Assembly: GCF_030269605.1 (NCBI RefSeq)
Contig: NZ_BSTQ01000003.1
Coordinates: 124,001 to 188,000, forward strand
Direction: 5' to 3'
Length of the DNA stretch: 64,000 bases
Source: Lentzea sp. NBRC 105346
GTDB taxonomy: Bacteria; Actinomycetota; Actinomycetes; Mycobacteriales; Pseudonocardiaceae
Position 1 is the stretch's first letter; the number at the start of each line of letters is the position of its first letter. Under the pieces are notes generated by a model. The model had not been told where the DNA came from. It did no database searches and was given only the letters and a program-made list of their open reading frames with translations. A program made the translations under genes and the position numbers. Of the stretch, positions 58,701 to 64,000 are shown in pieces.

Positions 58701-61588
58701 TCGTCGTCGATGCCGATCTCGGGCCGCTCCAGCACGTCCGCGAACAGGTCGCGCAACGTCGCCTCGACCGGCGTGCGCGGCGGCCGTCCGGTCCCGCCCG
58801 CAGCCGGTTCGGGCAACGCCCTGCGGTCGACCTTTCCGTTGGGGGTCAACGGGAACTCGTCCACGACCACGATCGCGGACGGAACCATGTAGTCCGGCAA
58901 CGACCTCGCCGCGTGCGCCCGCAGGTCGTCCGGCGAGACGCGACCGGTCACGTACCCGACAAGCACGGTGTCCCGCGCGACGACAACCGCTCGTGTCACG
59001 GCCGGGTGCTCGGCGAGCACGACCTCGACCTCGCCCAGCTCGATCCGGAAGCCGCGGATCTTCACCTGGTCGTCCACGCGGCCGAGAAACTCCAGTGCGC
59101 CATCAGAACCCCACCGCGCCAGGTCCCCGGTGCGGTACATGCGTCCGTGCGCACAGGCGACGAACCGTTCCGCGGTCAGCGCGGGCCGGCCGAAGTACCC
59201 GCGCGCCAGGCCCGCACCGGTGATGTACAGGTGGCCCTGCATGCCGGGCGCGACCGGCCGGAGGGCGTGGTCCAGCACGTGCACGCCGGTGTTCCGGATC
59301 GGTCCGCCGATGTGCACGTGGTCGCCGACGTCGGCCGCGGTCGACCAGATCGTCGTCTCGGTCGGGCCGTAGAGGTTCGTGACGGTGTCGCCGTACTTGC
59401 GCATGTCAGCGGCGAGATCGGCGGGCAGCGCCTCGCCACCGACCAGCATCCGCAGGCCCCGCAGGCTTTCCGCGTCCTGCGTCAGCAGCGCCTGCCACAG
59501 CGACGGCGTCGCCTGCATGATCGTCACGCGCTCGCGCTGGATCAGGCCGAGCAGTGCCGCCGGATCCCGTACGACGGGCTTCGGCGCCAGGACGACCGCC
59601 GCGCCGGACACCAGCGGCACGTACAGCTCCAGGGCCGCGATGTCGAACGCGATCGTCGTGACCGCGGCCAGCCGGTCCCCACCGGACAGCACGAACCGCT
59701 CGGCCATCGACAGCACGAAGTTCGTCAGCGCCGACCGCGGGACCACCACGCCCTTGGGCCGTCCGGTCGACCCGGACGTGTACAGCACGAACGTCGGATG
59801 TGCCGGTGCCACAGGGATTTCCGGGTTGTCCGCCGAACGGCTCGAGGACTCCGCGAAGAGTGACCCGTCACGGATGGTCAGCGCCGGCTCCGCGTCCCGC
59901 AGCACGTACTCGATGCGGCCGGCCGGGTAGTCCGGGTCGATCGGCAGGTACGCGCCGCCGGACTTCAGCACGGCCAGCAGGGCGACGACCAGCTCGACGG
60001 ATCGCGGCAGCACCAGCGCCACCACCGACTCCGGCCGCACGCCGCGCTCGATCAGCAGATGCGCCAACCGGTTCGCCCGCTCGTTCAGCTCGCGGTAGGT
60101 CAGCACGGCGTCCTCGAACACGAGCGCCGTCGCGTCCGGCTGCGAAGCCGCGCGCTCCGCGAACAGGTCCGCGACCGATACGGCCGGCACGTCGTGCGAG
60201 GGCCCCTGCGACCACGAGGCGACCTGCGCACGTTCCACCGGAGCGACCACGTCAAGGCACGCCAGCGGTGCGTCGGGATCGGCGCCGGCCGACGCCCGCA
60301 GCACGATCTCGAACCGGCACAGGGTGGCCCTGACGTCCTCGATGGAGTAAGCCGCCGGGTTGGCGTTGCAGTCGATGCGCAACGAACCGTCGGGGAACCG
60401 GTCGTACACAACGAACGCCATGTCCTCGACCGCGCCGTTGGACAGGTTGTTGGACGCCACCGCCTTCGCCTCGCCGAACGATAAGTCGTAGGAGAACGCC
60501 ATGTAGTTGACGACCGGCCCGAACAGCCTGCGGCCGACCAGGTTGAGGTCGCGGCGCAGGTCCTCCCACCGGTAACGCTGGTGGCGCACCAGCCGCACGG
60601 TCTCCTGGGCGATGTGCCGCAACAGTTCCCGCAGCCCGGCCCTCGGGTCCACCCGCACGCGCAGCGGCAGCTCGTTGGCCATCGTGCCGACGTTGTCACG
60701 CGCCGCCGAACCCTTGCGGCCGGGCACGGGCAGGCCCAGCAGCACCTCGTCCGCCTCGGTCGTCCGCTGCAGCTGCACGGCCGTCGCCGCGATCATGACA
60801 GCCGACAACGTGGTGCGGCACTCGCGTCCCAAGGCGCGCAACCGGTTCGCCACGTCGGCGGGCACATGCGTGGTGACGCGAAGGAAGTCGCGCGCCGGAT
60901 CGGCCGTGCGGGGTGAGAACGTGACCGGGTCGGGCGCGCCCGCCATCCGGTCGAGCCAGAACGCGCGGTCCGCCGTGAACTGCTCCGACGCGCGGTACGC
61001 GGCGTCGTCGGCCAGGTAGTCCGCCAGCGAGCCCGCGGTGGTCGGTGCGGGGGTTTCGCCGCGCAGCAACGCGTTGTAGATCTCGGACTGCCTGCGCGCC
61101 ATCATCATGCCGCCGAAGCCGTCGGTGGCGATGTGGTGGCCACGCTGGTACATCAGGGTCCGCTCGTCATCGAGCACGAAGATCGCGACGGTGAACATCG
61201 GTCCTCGCGCGAGCTCGACCGGGGTGTGCAGCTCGCGTCGCATCCATTGCAGCGCAACGGCTTCCGGGTCGGACTCAGCACGCAGGTCCAGCACGGACGG
61301 TCGCCAGTCCGAGCTGTCGGCCAGCACCTGGCAGACCCAGTCGCCGTCCTGACGCACCCGCACGCGCAGGAAATCCAGTTCCTGGAAGGCCATCCGGGCC
61401 GACTCCGCGAGCAGGCGGACGTCCACCGGCCCTCGCAGGTCCAGGTACTCGGCCACACTGTGCGTCGGATTCTGCGGATCGAGTTGCTGGGCGTACCACA
61501 CACCGGCCTGGGCCGCGGACAGCGAACGCGGAGCGGAGCTCATGGAAACCGGCCCTTCGCGATGGTTCTGCCATGGTTTCCTGTTCAC
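40049..61588 (-). CDS. seven-module nonribosomal peptide synthetase
   Basis: A single protein of about 7,179 residues with the order (C-A-T) x7 and a C-terminal thioesterase. All seven C domains keep HHxxxDG, all seven A domains keep YTSGSTG, and all seven carriers keep the GG(H/Q)SL serine. The thioesterase has GWSFGG near residue 7,015. No epimerase, methyltransferase, ketoreductase or heterocyclization (DxxxxD) domain is seen. I use GTG 61588 because GGAGGGG lies four bases upstream; ATG 61543 ([12 protein letters not shown]) is the alternative. The end overlaps the MFS gene by four bases. Substrate codes, read by eye, support Gly first, Asx fifth and Asn last. The first C domain differs from the rest and looks like a starter condensation domain. 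Confidence 0.96.
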   Translation of the reverse strand: MNRKPWQNHREGPVSMSSAPRSLSAAQAGVWYAQQLDPQNPTHSVAEYLDLRGPVDVRLLAESARMAFQELDFLRVRVRQDGDWVCQVLADSSDWRPSVLDLRAESDPEAVALQWMRRELHTPVELARGPMFTVAIFVLDDERTLMYQRGHHIATDGFGGMMMARRQSEIYNALLRGETPAPTTAGSLADYLADDAAYRASEQFTADRAFWLDRMAGAPDPVTFSPRTADPARDFLRVTTHVPADVANRLRALGRECRTTLSAVMIAATAVQLQRTTEADEVLLGLPVPGRKGSAARDNVGTMANELPLRVRVDPRAGLRELLRHIAQETVRLVRHQRYRWEDLRRDLNLVGRRLFGPVVNYMAFSYDLSFGEAKAVASNNLSNGAVEDMAFVVYDRFPDGSLRIDCNANPAAYSIEDVRATLCRFEIVLRASAGADPDAPLACLDVVAPVERAQVASWSQGPSHDVPAVSVADLFAERAASQPDATALVFEDAVLTYRELNERANRLAHLLIERGVRPESVVALVLPRSVELVVALLAVLKSGGAYLPIDPDYPAGRIEYVLRDAEPALTIRDGSLFAESSSRSADNPEIPVAPAHPTFVLYTSGSTGRPKGVVVPRSALTNFVLSMAERFVLSGGDRLAAVTTIAFDIAALELYVPLVSGAAVVLAPKPVVRDPAALLGLIQRERVTIMQATPSLWQALLTQDAESLRGLRMLVGGEALPADLAADMRKYGDTVTNLYGPTETTIWSTAADVGDHVHIGGPIRNTGVHVLDHALRPVAPGMQGHLYITGAGLARGYFGRPALTAERFVACAHGRMYRTGDLARWGSDGALEFLGRVDDQVKIRGFRIELGEVEVVLAEHPAVTRAVVVARDTVLVGYVTGRVSPDDLRAHAARSLPDYMVPSAIVVVDEFPLTPNGKVDRRALPEPAAGGTGRPPRTPVEATLRDLFADVLERPEIGIDDDFFANGGQSLRAAKLISRISAVLDVEIPLRIVFEAPTVARLAEHVGSGQRARRPLVAGERPERLPLSFAQHRLWFLNRLADHGPAYNMPFFVRLTGVLDVPALRQAVRDVTTRHESLRTVFEEIAGEPHQVVLPSGAELAVVSVASDELDAAVSAEVATGFDLEQEPPLRVTLYALGPQDFALLIVVHHIAADGWSMSPLARDLSLAYAARVSGTSPAWPSLPVQYADYALWQRDVLGDLSTQEGFWTDALAGLPQVLPLPTDRPRPAVASDAGEVVETRFDPELHARIRRLATAHGATLFMVVQAALSALLTRMGAGTDIPLGSPVAGRTEEVLDDLVGFFVNTVVLRTDTSGDPTFRELLARVRERDLAAFAHQDVPFERVVELVNPERSTAYHPLFQVMLGMENALEARLDLVGMTGETRATDLSAAKFDLMVDLVDSSGLTALTYYRTDLFDRGSVTLLLDRLVRLLDAVTADPDVRIGDIELGDEVDAFGPVRDVPETTIARIFEAQVRRTPDAVALVCEDVRLTFRALNAWANRLARDLVLRGVGPETVVALALPRSAEYVVALLAVLKAGGAYLPLDLAQPDERLEFVLDDARPVLVLRSATPSSVDDADLDVPLSPDNAAYVIYTSGSTGRPKGVVVAHRGVVNLFHDHREIIEGSFALTAAFSFDTSWEGLLWLLAGHELHLLTEDVRRDVHAVVRYVGEHGIGALDVTPSYASLLLDAGLRVPVLLLGGENVPASLWNSLRGGEKVYNFYGPTEASVDTVGGVVEGDVPLIGRPLWNTGAHVLDDRLRPVPIGVPGELYLSGPHVARGYLGRPDLTAQRFVASAFGRMYRTGDLVRWNSSGQLEFLGRTDDQVQIRGFRIEPGEVEDALRRHPDVTQAAVVVRDGVLVAYVVGGTRLREHLESLLPSYMLPSAIVSLDSLPLTSHGKLDRSALPAPEFTSVGRGPRTPREEILCGLFADVLGVPRVGVDDSFFALGGHSLLATRLVSRVRAALGVELPIRAVFAAPTVAALAAQSFAEARTPLVRRERPERVPLSFAQQRLWFLNRFEDSANYHMPFYVTLSADLDVAAFELALQDVVWRHEALRTIYPDLDGEPYQLVVDRVPSLMDDPEIERFKVEPFDLSVDLPVRASLFSLDEGYGFLLLVHHIAGDGWSMVPLARDLSVAYAARVSGVAPSWPDLPVQYADYTLWQRELADLPAQEEFWTRALEGLPAEIALPADRLRPAQPSYRGGVVPIRLEPSLHQRLLDLARGCDATLFMVLQTALSALLTRLGAGTDIPLGSAVAGRTDEALDDLVGFFVNTLVLRTDVSGDPTFRELLGRVREVDLAAYAHQDVPFERLVELLNPVRSAARHPLFQVMLVLQNNEHSVLSLPGAERGIDVSIDAAKFDLNFNLREQDGVPGIEGEVEYSADLFDRATVETLSARLVRFLAAVVEEPGRPISEIEILGVEERQRILVEWNSTEVEVAPETFASLFAAQVRRTPDAVAVVYEAEMGSANTTNPSFGGTCRKLETGNLTYRQLDERSNRLARRLLGEGAGPERVVAVALPRSLDLAVALVAIAKTGAAFLTLDIEQPRDRIDTILADARPVYVITDASADEPDDALQLPDLLPDHPAYLVYTSGSTGTPKGIVQTVRSMRNLIAWHVSECDTSGRTAQFLSLAFDFVIMEVLPVLASGGTLVIAPDDVRRDMERFAAWLRRHEVTRLFAPLPVIDALLEVAPDALGQLRELLQGGEAFRLGPALRELCRAHPNLRVRNSYGPAEIHTSSMEFLDPDVDTWPAVASIGCPLWNVPNYVLDASLRPVPVGVPGELYIGGPGLARGYLGRADRTAERFVANPFGEGRIYRTGDLVRWDNDGKLHFIGRTDDQVKIRGLRVELGEVEAVLGRFAGVRAAKAVLHERRLIGCVTPSTVDVAALRAFVASVLPEHMVPAGFVTVDELPLTPNGKVDRAALMSREHQAPSREPRNAVERQLCTLFADVIGIASVGVDDNFFALGGHSLLATRLVSRIRSRLGADVPIQAVFSAPTPAGLAELVDNGERARLPLVPVARPNRVPLSFGQRRLWFLHRLDPDSTAYDLPMRLRLKGKLNAEALRLAMSDVLNRHESLRTIFPEVDGEPYQVVVDSPEWPERFDLTKDIPVRFSLTSHGDEHVLDIVVHHIAADGWSLAPLARDLSQAYAARVSGGEPEWEPLPVQYADYALWQRDVLDLDGQIEYWRDALAGLPERLELPVDHPRPAVAGREGDRVTFDVDVALYQDIVALARSSGTTVFMVIQAALALLLRGLGAGTDIPIGTPIAGRTDEALDNLVGFFVNTLVLRTDVHGDPSFLELLVRVRETDLAAYAHQDVPFELLVEELNPVRSTAHHPLIQVLLALQNNAEAVLDLPGVTATPERVPTGGVTFDLAISLDEHAGGMHGVAEFRTDLFEPHTVRSLTTRLVRLLREVTTDPELRLSQVDVLTRTERARVLGEWIDTRAEIPAASFDCLFRAQVRRTPDAVAVVSAETSLSYMGLDEHVGRLAGWLADQGVGVGDVVALLLPRSADTIIAMLAVMRAGAAYLTIDPAYPAERIAFLLDDARPALVLREVPDTFGCFDPCVEVPPGTVAYLSYTSGSTGRPKGVAVTHNGFATLVAVQAEHLGGGVGKRVLQFSALGFDAIFFETCHALLSGAALVIPSDEERLSIADFMHAQAITHTVLTPTVVAAFTRPLPSLERLIITGEAVPPELAARWSAINGYGPTESTVCTTLSEPVTGGVAPIGKPIKNTRTYVLDEWLRPVPPGVPGELYIAGAGLAAGYWRRAALTAERFVANPFEAGQRMYRTGDVVRWDSAGRLHFLGRADEQVKLRGVRIELGEIRAVLAGHVRDAVVVLRDEQLVAYVTPETADTAALRAVCAASLPSYLVPAIVALAELPLTPHGKLDRAALPAPTGSESRPRGAREEILCGLFAEVLGVETVGPQDDFFALGGHSLLATKLLSRVRTALGADVPLQAVFDAPTPQRLAEIATGSVRPRLTARPRPARVPLSPAQRRLWFLHRLDPDSTAYDVPMRLRLKGKLDASALRLAMSDVLARHESLRTIFPEVDGEPYQVVVDSPEWPSRFDLTKDIPIRFSLTPDGDDHVLEIVLHHIAGDGWSLVPLARDLSTAYAARVSGVEPDWVPLPVQYADYALWQHEMLDLDRQLDFWTSELAGLPESLNLPTGRGAGPGADTVEISLPSGIAELARSTGTTPHMVLQAAVAALLTRIGAGTDIPIGTAVAGRTDAALDDLVGFFVNTLVLRTDVSGDPSFRELLGRVRETDLKAYAHADVQLDRLVEVLNPSSRRLFQVMLTVQNNEEPVLDLPGLEVVPEEAGGTEAKYDLAFSFDEREGTLTYRTDLFDRCGVQRLADRFSRLLTAVLADPDAPVSAADLVDPAERQRLVQFGNHSAPARTLHSLFQHQVRRGPYSSALVYGDGTLTYAELNARANRLAHHLIARGAGPEQVVAIALPRSADYVIAMLAVLKSGAAYLPLDLDHPADRVEQIIDDASPVVVITPELLLADGPDTEPPHVTAPEHAAYVIYTSGSTGQPKGVVVEHRSVAAYLEYCASAYPALRGRTLLHTSFAFDLTVTGLWGTLTTGGCLEVSTLDDGARPTFMKATPSHLPLLPDDTSPTREILFGGEHLLGEVLDPWRQRHPDVTVFSVYGPTEATVNCTEHRLSPGEPTPAGQVPIGRPFPHVTAYVLDERLRMTPPGVNGELYVSGVNVARGYLGRSALTAARFVADPFQAGARMYRTGDIVRWNDDGTLTCVGRSDDQVKIRGNRVELGEVEAVLARQEGVRNAAVVARDDRLVGYVVGEVRQDVIRRAMALVLPDYMVPSAIVVLDALPLTANGKLNRRALPAPRFTATGRAPRTAREALMCDLFSSVLGVPQVGVDDDFFALGGHSLLATKLVSRIRDAFGVELPIRDVFTEPTPLGLLTGLDDADAARPPLRPVPRPDRVPLSFAQRRLWFLNQFVGGAAYTMPVVLRLRGKLDRAALRHALADVAWRHESLRTTFPEIDGEPYQVVGDDVPELSVVDGLAGFDTHAEFDLTRDLPLRATLYVLAPQEHVLLLVLHHIGADGWSTAPFARDLSVAYAARLGGLAPDWAPLPVQYADHTLWQREVLGDEQDPDSVIARQIGFWRNALRDLPDELALPYDRPRSAAQPGAAVAMKIDASLHTRVAGLARTTGTTMFMVVQAALAVVLTRLGAGEDIPIGTPLAGRTDVALDDLVGCFLNTLVLRTDTSGDPTVRELLDRVRETDLAAHSNQDLPFERLVELLNPPRSESRHPLFQVVLTTLNADDGTLELPGVAVAQEPADLPSAKFDLSLNFSEQHGRNGEPAGIRCFTEYRADLFDPETVEAILERIVRVLDGMATDPDIRIGALDVLGAEERALLQEFSTGPVAGHRDDTLSSAFEAQVALSPDAPAIVASGVSLSYRELNSWANYVARTLVSRGVRPETPVGVRMRRSADLLVAIIAITKAGGVYVPVDDRAPESRQRLVLEDAGVSLVITDDLPRGAAENLGVAVHPEQLAYVMYTSGSTGVPKGVAVRQRDVVALARDTAFADSAHDTVLFHSSHAFDVSTYELWVPLLRGGTVVVAPHGLLDASIMRGLIADHGVTAVHATAGLFTVLAEEAPDCFAGVGEVWTGGDVVPAAAVRPVLEACPGTVVVNSYGPTEATLCVTSHPMRSLRDVPAVVPIGRPLDDTRMYVLDARLRLVPSGVPGDLYLAGSGLARGYHGRGAQTAERFVACPFGSGERMYRTGDQVRWTSTGVLEFLGRADEQVKLRGFRIELGEVEAALAGHPVVSQAVVAVRRDAAGDKQLVGYVIPACVDVAEIRAHVAMKLPDYMVPAAIVALETLPITLNGKVDRRALPDPSFTTGDRAPRDAREEILCGLFAELLGVPRVGIDDDFFLLGGHSLLATKLVSRIDAAFGVRLSVRSVFRAPTVAALAGELSTGRASQAALVPRERGERVPLSYAQRRIWFLDRLGLAGAAYHMRFTLRLSGDLDVPALRSALLDVIARHESLRTVFVPVGDEPYQRVVEPRDVLSVLDFDPEFADRPFDLSRDLPVRAGLFVVGHEEYLVQLVLHHVAGDGWSMGPLVRDVATAYRARIRGAFPDWQPLPVQYADFTLWQREALGDESDMDSSYSRQVEFWRRELAGLPEELVLPVDRPHPAVAGPAGDHVLVDVDLSLHERIEHLARTTGTTVFMVLQAALALVLSRHGAGTDIPIGTPVAGRADTALDELVGCFLNTLVLRTDVSGDPSFCELLARVRETDLAAYEHQDVPFERLVEVLNPERTLSRHPLFQVLLMIRDFDPPAPDLPGVEVTEVPGDTTTAKFDLAFCYFAGPGGGRCGAEFRTDLFDRETVDRLVRRLITVLDQVTRDPGMSVGSVDVLPADERAELATWSVGPDLVPSDATVVSLFEAQVARTPDAPAVASDGFVLTYAELNAQANRLARSLRGFGAGPDRRVRVSVPRSTRLVVALLAVLKSGAAYVPVDPASPPEWITGMTKDSSFSVEVTADWPEPADDDRDLEPVDPAHAAYLMYTSGSTGVPKGVVVDHRSLATYLRVAVDTYPALRDSALLHSSIAVDLTVTSLWGPLVSGGRVDVGALGGNNSAFVKLTPSHLTLFEPVPCRDIVVGGEQLLGEMLRPWLSDAVFNEYGPTEATVGCVVHRASTADGPVPIGRPVPGTSVHVLDSRLRPVPPGVVGELYVAGPQVARGYWNRPALTASRFVACAGGRMYRTGDLVRWDNHGVLHYLGRDDDQVKVRGHRVELGAVEAALTALPHVRLAAAGMRHGRLVGWIVADGPVGSVRDRLARALPDHMIPARIEILDAMPLAGNGKLDRSALPDPAPLPSGRAPATWREALICRVFASLFGVESVGVDEDFFALGGHSLLAAKLISRLGGGLSVRDLYVAPTPAALAALLGSEERGDPFAPVLPLRLGDDRPPLFCVHPAGGLAWSYSGLLRHLDPDQPVYGLQAPSLSDPSLMPATADELAAQHLEHIREIQPSGPYHLLGWSFGGTLAHAIAAALEESGEKVALVGLLDSYPALDAPFTDPSEHEALSLLLEVFGASSSDEPLTAAQVAELLRDNVSVPCELSPERIDAITATFRNNGRIAHAHTPPVFHGDVVHLAAAVDQLPSASPRNWRPYVTGSITTYLVAASHNQMTGPEAAAVVAHVVRGEE
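43714..46757 (-). other. NRPS module 6: C-A-T, substrate unclear
   Basis: Residues about 4945-5959. The C motif is HHIGADG. The A-domain pocket reads DVYHWGSLCK. Positions Y-H and L-C recall hydroxyphenylglycine-type codes, but Trp at the fifth position does not, so the substrate is left open. The region [10 protein letters not shown] is intact. Confidence 0.8.
46758..49625 (-). other. NRPS module 5: C-A-T, Asp/Asn
   Basis: Residues about 3989-4944. The C motif is HHIAGDG. The A-domain pocket reads DLTKLGVVNK; the DLTK start is characteristic of aspartate, asparagine and their derivatives. Confidence 0.82.
49626..52520 (-). other. NRPS module 4: C-A-T, probably hydrophobic residue
   Basis: Residues about 3024-3988. 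The C motif is HHIAADG. The A-domain pocket reads DAFVITGVCK, an uncharged pocket consistent with an aliphatic or aromatic residue. The first half of its C domain is nearly identical to that of module 5. Confidence 0.8.
52521..55583 (-). other. NRPS module 3: C-A-T with in-frame insertion, substrate unclear
   Basis: Residues about 2003-3023. The C motif is HHIAGDG. The A domain has unusual cores ([21 protein letters not shown]). Its pocket reads DFMFLGSTSK, which I do not recognise; the local layout is like proline-type domains. About 20 extra residues ([18 protein letters not shown]) sit before [14 protein letters not shown], encoded by an AT-rich insert at 54121-54185. Confidence 0.8.
54121..54185. 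repeat. AT-rich palindromic insertion inside NRPS module 3
   Basis: About 65 bases with roughly 40 percent GC lie in DNA that is otherwise near 70 percent. The block contains TACCACCAA (54155-54163) and TTGGTAGTA (54172-54180), an inverted repeat with one mismatch and an eight-base loop. It is in frame and adds about 20 residues to a part of the A domain that has none in the six sister domains. Confidence 0.7.
55584..58520 (-). other. NRPS module 2: C-A-T, possibly basic residue
   Basis: Residues about 1024-2002. The C motif is HHIAADG. The A-domain pocket reads DTEDLGFVDK. Acidic residues at three pocket positions suggest a basic side chain; codes beginning DTED are, from memory, associated with beta-lysine-like substrates. 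The assignment is tentative. Confidence 0.8.
58521..61588 (-). other. NRPS module 1: starter-type C, A (Gly), T
   Basis: Residues about 1-1023. The C domain begins [26 protein letters not shown], resembling the first C domain of EntF-like synthetases, with an intact HHIATDG. It may accept an acyl or aryl starter from a carrier not in this window. The A-domain pocket reads DILQLGLIWK by alignment to GrsA, the known glycine code. The carrier site reads NGGQSL rather than GGHSL but keeps Ser. Confidence 0.85.
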
Positions 61589-61638
61589 GTTGCCCCTCCG
61601 CCATAGATGCGGGCATCGGGGAATACCGCAGTGTTGCG

Positions 61639-63984
61639 TTATGCGATCTGAGACGCGCCGCGCTGGGTCGCCCACGCGGCGATGTGGGCCCTGGAACGCA
61701 GGCCGAGCGTGTCCCGGATCTTGCGCAGATGAGTCTCGACCGTACGGACGGAGATGTAGAGCCGCGCGGCGATCTGCCGGTTGGTGAACCCCTTCGTCAC
61801 GAGCTCGATCACGTCACGTTCCCGCTGGCTCAACGGATCCGTGCCACTGTCCTCGGTGAGCTCCTCGAGCGCGTACGCCACTGCGTCGCGCACGGTGGTG
61901 CGCCGTCCCGTTGCGATAGTCGCGCGCGCGTGGACCTCCGGAACACCCGAGGCGGTCAGCGCCTCGTCGATCCGCCGCGCCGACCACGGGTCGCGCGGCA
62001 CGCCGGCGACCTTGTGCGCCGCGTCGGACGCACCCACCAGCAGGAGCCCGCGTTCGGCCCGTCCACACAGCAGCGCCACGACCGCGAGCCCGTCAAGTGC
62101 GTACAGCACTTGGGTTTCCAGGCACGCGCCGGCCGCGACGCGCAACGACTCCGCGAACCGCGCCTCGGCCGTGCGCAGGTCGTCCTTGTGCAACGCGATG
62201 GCCGCCCTGGTGTGCAGCACCGACGCGACCTGCCGGTCCGGCAGCCGCGCGAACCGCAGCACGCCGGCCCACGGGTCCAGCACGCGTTCCGCTCGCGCGA
62301 CGTCACCCTCGACGAGGTGGTGCCACGCCAGGTCGTTGAGGCACAACACCATCCCGGTGTGGTCCTCCACGCGCCGGCTGATGTCGAGGGTCTCCCGCAA
62401 CGCGCTCATCGCCTGCTCGCGTTCGCCGCGCCGATCGCGCACGCCGTGCAGCAGCCGCAGCAACCGGCCAAGCACCGTGACCCGGCCGCGCTGGCGTTCC
62501 AGCTCCACCGCCGCCTCACCCAGGCGCACGGCCTCGTCGTACTGGCCGCGCAGGCCGGCCAGCTGTGCGGCCTGACCGAGCGCGATGCTGCGGTGCGGTG
62601 AGTCCGGGTCGGTGCGGTCGAGCGCGCCGTCGAGCATGGCGACGGTCAGGTCACCGACCTGGCCGTAGTGCGACCGCACCTGCGCGAGCGCGGCGGCGAT
62701 CAGCACCTGTCGTTCGTCGGCGCTTTCGCTGAGCCGCTCGACGACGTGCTCCAGGTTGTCGTGCTCCAGGATCAGGCGGCCCATGGCCTCGTCGGAGGTG
62801 ATCACGGCTTCGAGCGCCGGCGTGACCACGACCTGCAGCCAGTCGACGATGCGGTCGAACGTCCAGTCGCCTTCCCCGGACGCGACCAGCTCCTCCTGCC
62901 CGAACAGCCGGATCGACTCGAGCATCCGGAACCGCGCGGTGCCCGGCGCCCCGGCGCACGGCATGATCAGCGACTTCGCCTCGAGGCTGAGCAGCAGCTC
63001 CAGGACTTGCGCACGGTTGGTCTCGCCCATCAGGACGCCCGCGACGTCCGGCCCGAACCCGCCCGGCAACGCGGACAGGCGCCGGAAGATCGTCATCTCC
63101 GGCGGGGTCAGCAGCTCGTAGCTCCATGCGATCGCCTTGCGCAGATCCTGGTGCCGCTGGTCCGCGGTGCGCCAGCCGCCGGTGAGCAGCGACAGCCGGT
63201 CGTCCAGCCGCGCCCGGATCTCGTCGAGCGGGAACGCCCGCACCAGCCGCGCCGCCAGTTCGATCGCGAGCGGCAGCCCGTCGAGCTTCGCGCAGATCTC
63301 GGCCACGACCGTGGTGTCGGCGTCCTCGAACTCCAGCTCGGGCGCCACCGTGCGGGCCCGGTCCAGGAACAGGCGCACCGCGTCGGACCGCCGGTCGGCG
63401 CCCGACAGCCCGTGCACCTGGTAGGCGACCTCGCCGGGCAACCGCAGCGACTCGCGGCTCGTGGCGAGCACCCGCAGGTCCGGAACCTGGGTCAGCAACG
63501 CGCCGAGCAGCTCGCCACAGTCGTCCAGGGCGTGCTCGCAGTTGTCCAGCACCAGCAGCAGGTCGCGGCCGGCCAGCACGTGCGGGTCGCCGTGCGTGAT
63601 CCCGAGCGCCGACTTGATCTCCAGCGCGACCGCGGCGCCTTTCGTGCGGGCGAGCTCGACGAGCACCACCTCGCCGCGGCCGGCCCGCTGCAGCTGCCCG
63701 ACCAGCTCCGCGGCCAGCCGCGTCTTGCCGACCCCGGCCGGCCCGACGAGCGTCACCAGCCGGGTCGTGCGCAGCAGGCGGCCGATCTCGACGAGGTCGT
63801 CGTCGCGTCCGACGAAGCTGCTCATGTTGGCGGGCAGGCCGAGCGAGGCGGAGCCGCAGACCGCGGTGGACTTGGCGCGGTTGCGATAGGCGCGCTGGCG
63901 GCAGGTGTTGGAACAGTAACGGCGGGCGCGGGCGCCACTAGTGCTTTCCGCGCCGCAAACAACACAGCCCTGCACCAGATTCAT
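61639..63984 (-). CDS. NB-ARC/LuxR cluster-situated regulator with N-terminal Cys4 motif
   Basis: A 781-residue regulator. At the N-terminus Cys7, Cys10, Cys24 and Cys28 (CVVCG ... [14 protein letters not shown]) form a probable zinc site with a basic tail. An ATPase domain follows with Walker A GPAGVGKT (about 81-88) and [10 protein letters not shown] as Walker B. A TPR-like region comes next, and a LuxR helix-turn-helix ends the protein ([43 protein letters not shown], about 718-760). The ATG at 63984 follows GGGGGCGGAGCG. It is 50 bases upstream of the NRPS start on the same strand, so it is probably the pathway activator and may be co-transcribed. Confidence 0.9.
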   Translation of the reverse strand: MNLVQGCVVCGAESTSGARARRYCSNTCRQRAYRNRAKSTAVCGSASLGLPANMSSFVGRDDDLVEIGRLLRTTRLVTLVGPAGVGKTRLAAELVGQLQRAGRGEVVLVELARTKGAAVALEIKSALGITHGDPHVLAGRDLLLVLDNCEHALDDCGELLGALLTQVPDLRVLATSRESLRLPGEVAYQVHGLSGADRRSDAVRLFLDRARTVAPELEFEDADTTVVAEICAKLDGLPLAIELAARLVRAFPLDEIRARLDDRLSLLTGGWRTADQRHQDLRKAIAWSYELLTPPEMTIFRRLSALPGGFGPDVAGVLMGETNRAQVLELLLSLEAKSLIMPCAGAPGTARFRMLESIRLFGQEELVASGEGDWTFDRIVDWLQVVVTPALEAVITSDEAMGRLILEHDNLEHVVERLSESADERQVLIAAALAQVRSHYGQVGDLTVAMLDGALDRTDPDSPHRSIALGQAAQLAGLRGQYDEAVRLGEAAVELERQRGRVTVLGRLLRLLHGVRDRRGEREQAMSALRETLDISRRVEDHTGMVLCLNDLAWHHLVEGDVARAERVLDPWAGVLRFARLPDRQVASVLHTRAAIALHKDDLRTAEARFAESLRVAAGACLETQVLYALDGLAVVALLCGRAERGLLLVGASDAAHKVAGVPRDPWSARRIDEALTASGVPEVHARATIATGRRTTVRDAVAYALEELTEDSGTDPLSQRERDVIELVTKGFTNRQIAARLYISVRTVETHLRKIRDTLGLRSRAHIAAWATQRGASQIA

Positions 63985-64000
63985 TCGCTCCGCCCCCTGC

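Noticed and set aside
55100-59863. Long plus-strand open frames opposite NRPS modules 1-3, as also seen at 49169-52240
   Set aside because: Shadows of the repeated A and C domains. Their similarity to each other only reflects module homology on the coding strand.
40049-61588. CRISPR-like or tandem repeat array suggested by recurring similar sequences
   Set aside because: The periodicity of about 3 kb reflects the seven C-A-T modules, not short spaced repeats.

Overview
The window is high-GC actinobacterial DNA. It probably comes from the Pseudonocardiaceae (a Lentzea- or Saccharothrix-like organism). The evidence is the SARP and LuxR multidomain regulators, dense GTG/ATG stop-start overlaps, a DUF222/13E12-type HNH gene, an iniBAC-like dynamin locus and a giant NRPS. 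The genus is inferred from gene style, not from a marker gene. No tRNA, rRNA or CRISPR array was seen.

Layout. (i) 1-2.6 kb: 5' end of rpsA, a SAM methyltransferase and a GNAT enzyme. (ii) 2.65-5.8 kb: an operator-controlled three-gene operon (degenerate ABC ATPase, YhgE/Pip membrane protein, TetR repressor). (iii) 5.7-8.3 kb: three DUF4328 membrane genes and a secreted protein, with a visible duplication scar. (iv) 8.3-15.3 kb: an eight-gene minus-strand carbohydrate operon (Gfo/Idh/MocA dehydrogenase, lipoprotein, two permeases, YesL-like protein, second dehydrogenase, P-loop protein, small Rossmann protein). It is divergent from a nucleoside hydrolase across a LacI-type palindrome. (v) 16.3-20.1 kb: a coiled-coil membrane protein, two NlpC/P60-like proteins (one with a seven-repeat propeller), a GNAT enzyme and an HxlR regulator with twin operators. 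(vi) 20-26.4 kb: a SARP/NB-ARC regulator, a double Lrp regulator, a methyltransferase, a class V aminotransferase with a Tat-like N-terminus and a macro-domain protein. (vii) 26.4-34.6 kb: a membrane-anchored Hsp70, a small membrane protein and a LuxR regulator, divergent from two acidic IniB-like proteins and two dynamin-like GTPases. (viii) 34.6-36.3 kb: a DUF222/HNH gene framed by exact-length 176-bp inverted repeats, each ending in a 62-bp hairpin. (ix) 36.3-64 kb: a biosynthetic operon on the minus strand. Its genes are an NB-ARC/LuxR regulator, a seven-module NRPS of about 7,180 residues, an MFS exporter, a MupA-type luciferase-like monooxygenase, a SagB-type flavin oxidoreductase and a small orphan protein.

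How the parts work together. Region ix reads as a complete nonribosomal peptide pathway with its own regulator, assembly line, export and two flavin tailoring enzymes. Active-site residues read by eye give Gly at module 1, Asp/Asn at module 5 and Asn at module 7. The other modules are not assigned firmly. Region vii looks like an envelope-stress module related to mycobacterial iniBAC but with an added Hsp70 arm. Region iv is a sugar or polyol uptake and oxidation operon that would need an ATPase encoded elsewhere.

The items most worth a second look are the hairpin-bounded HNH unit, the Hsp70-dynamin locus, a SagB-type oxidase next to an NRPS with no visible cyclization domain, and an AT-rich in-frame palindromic insertion in the third adenylation domain.
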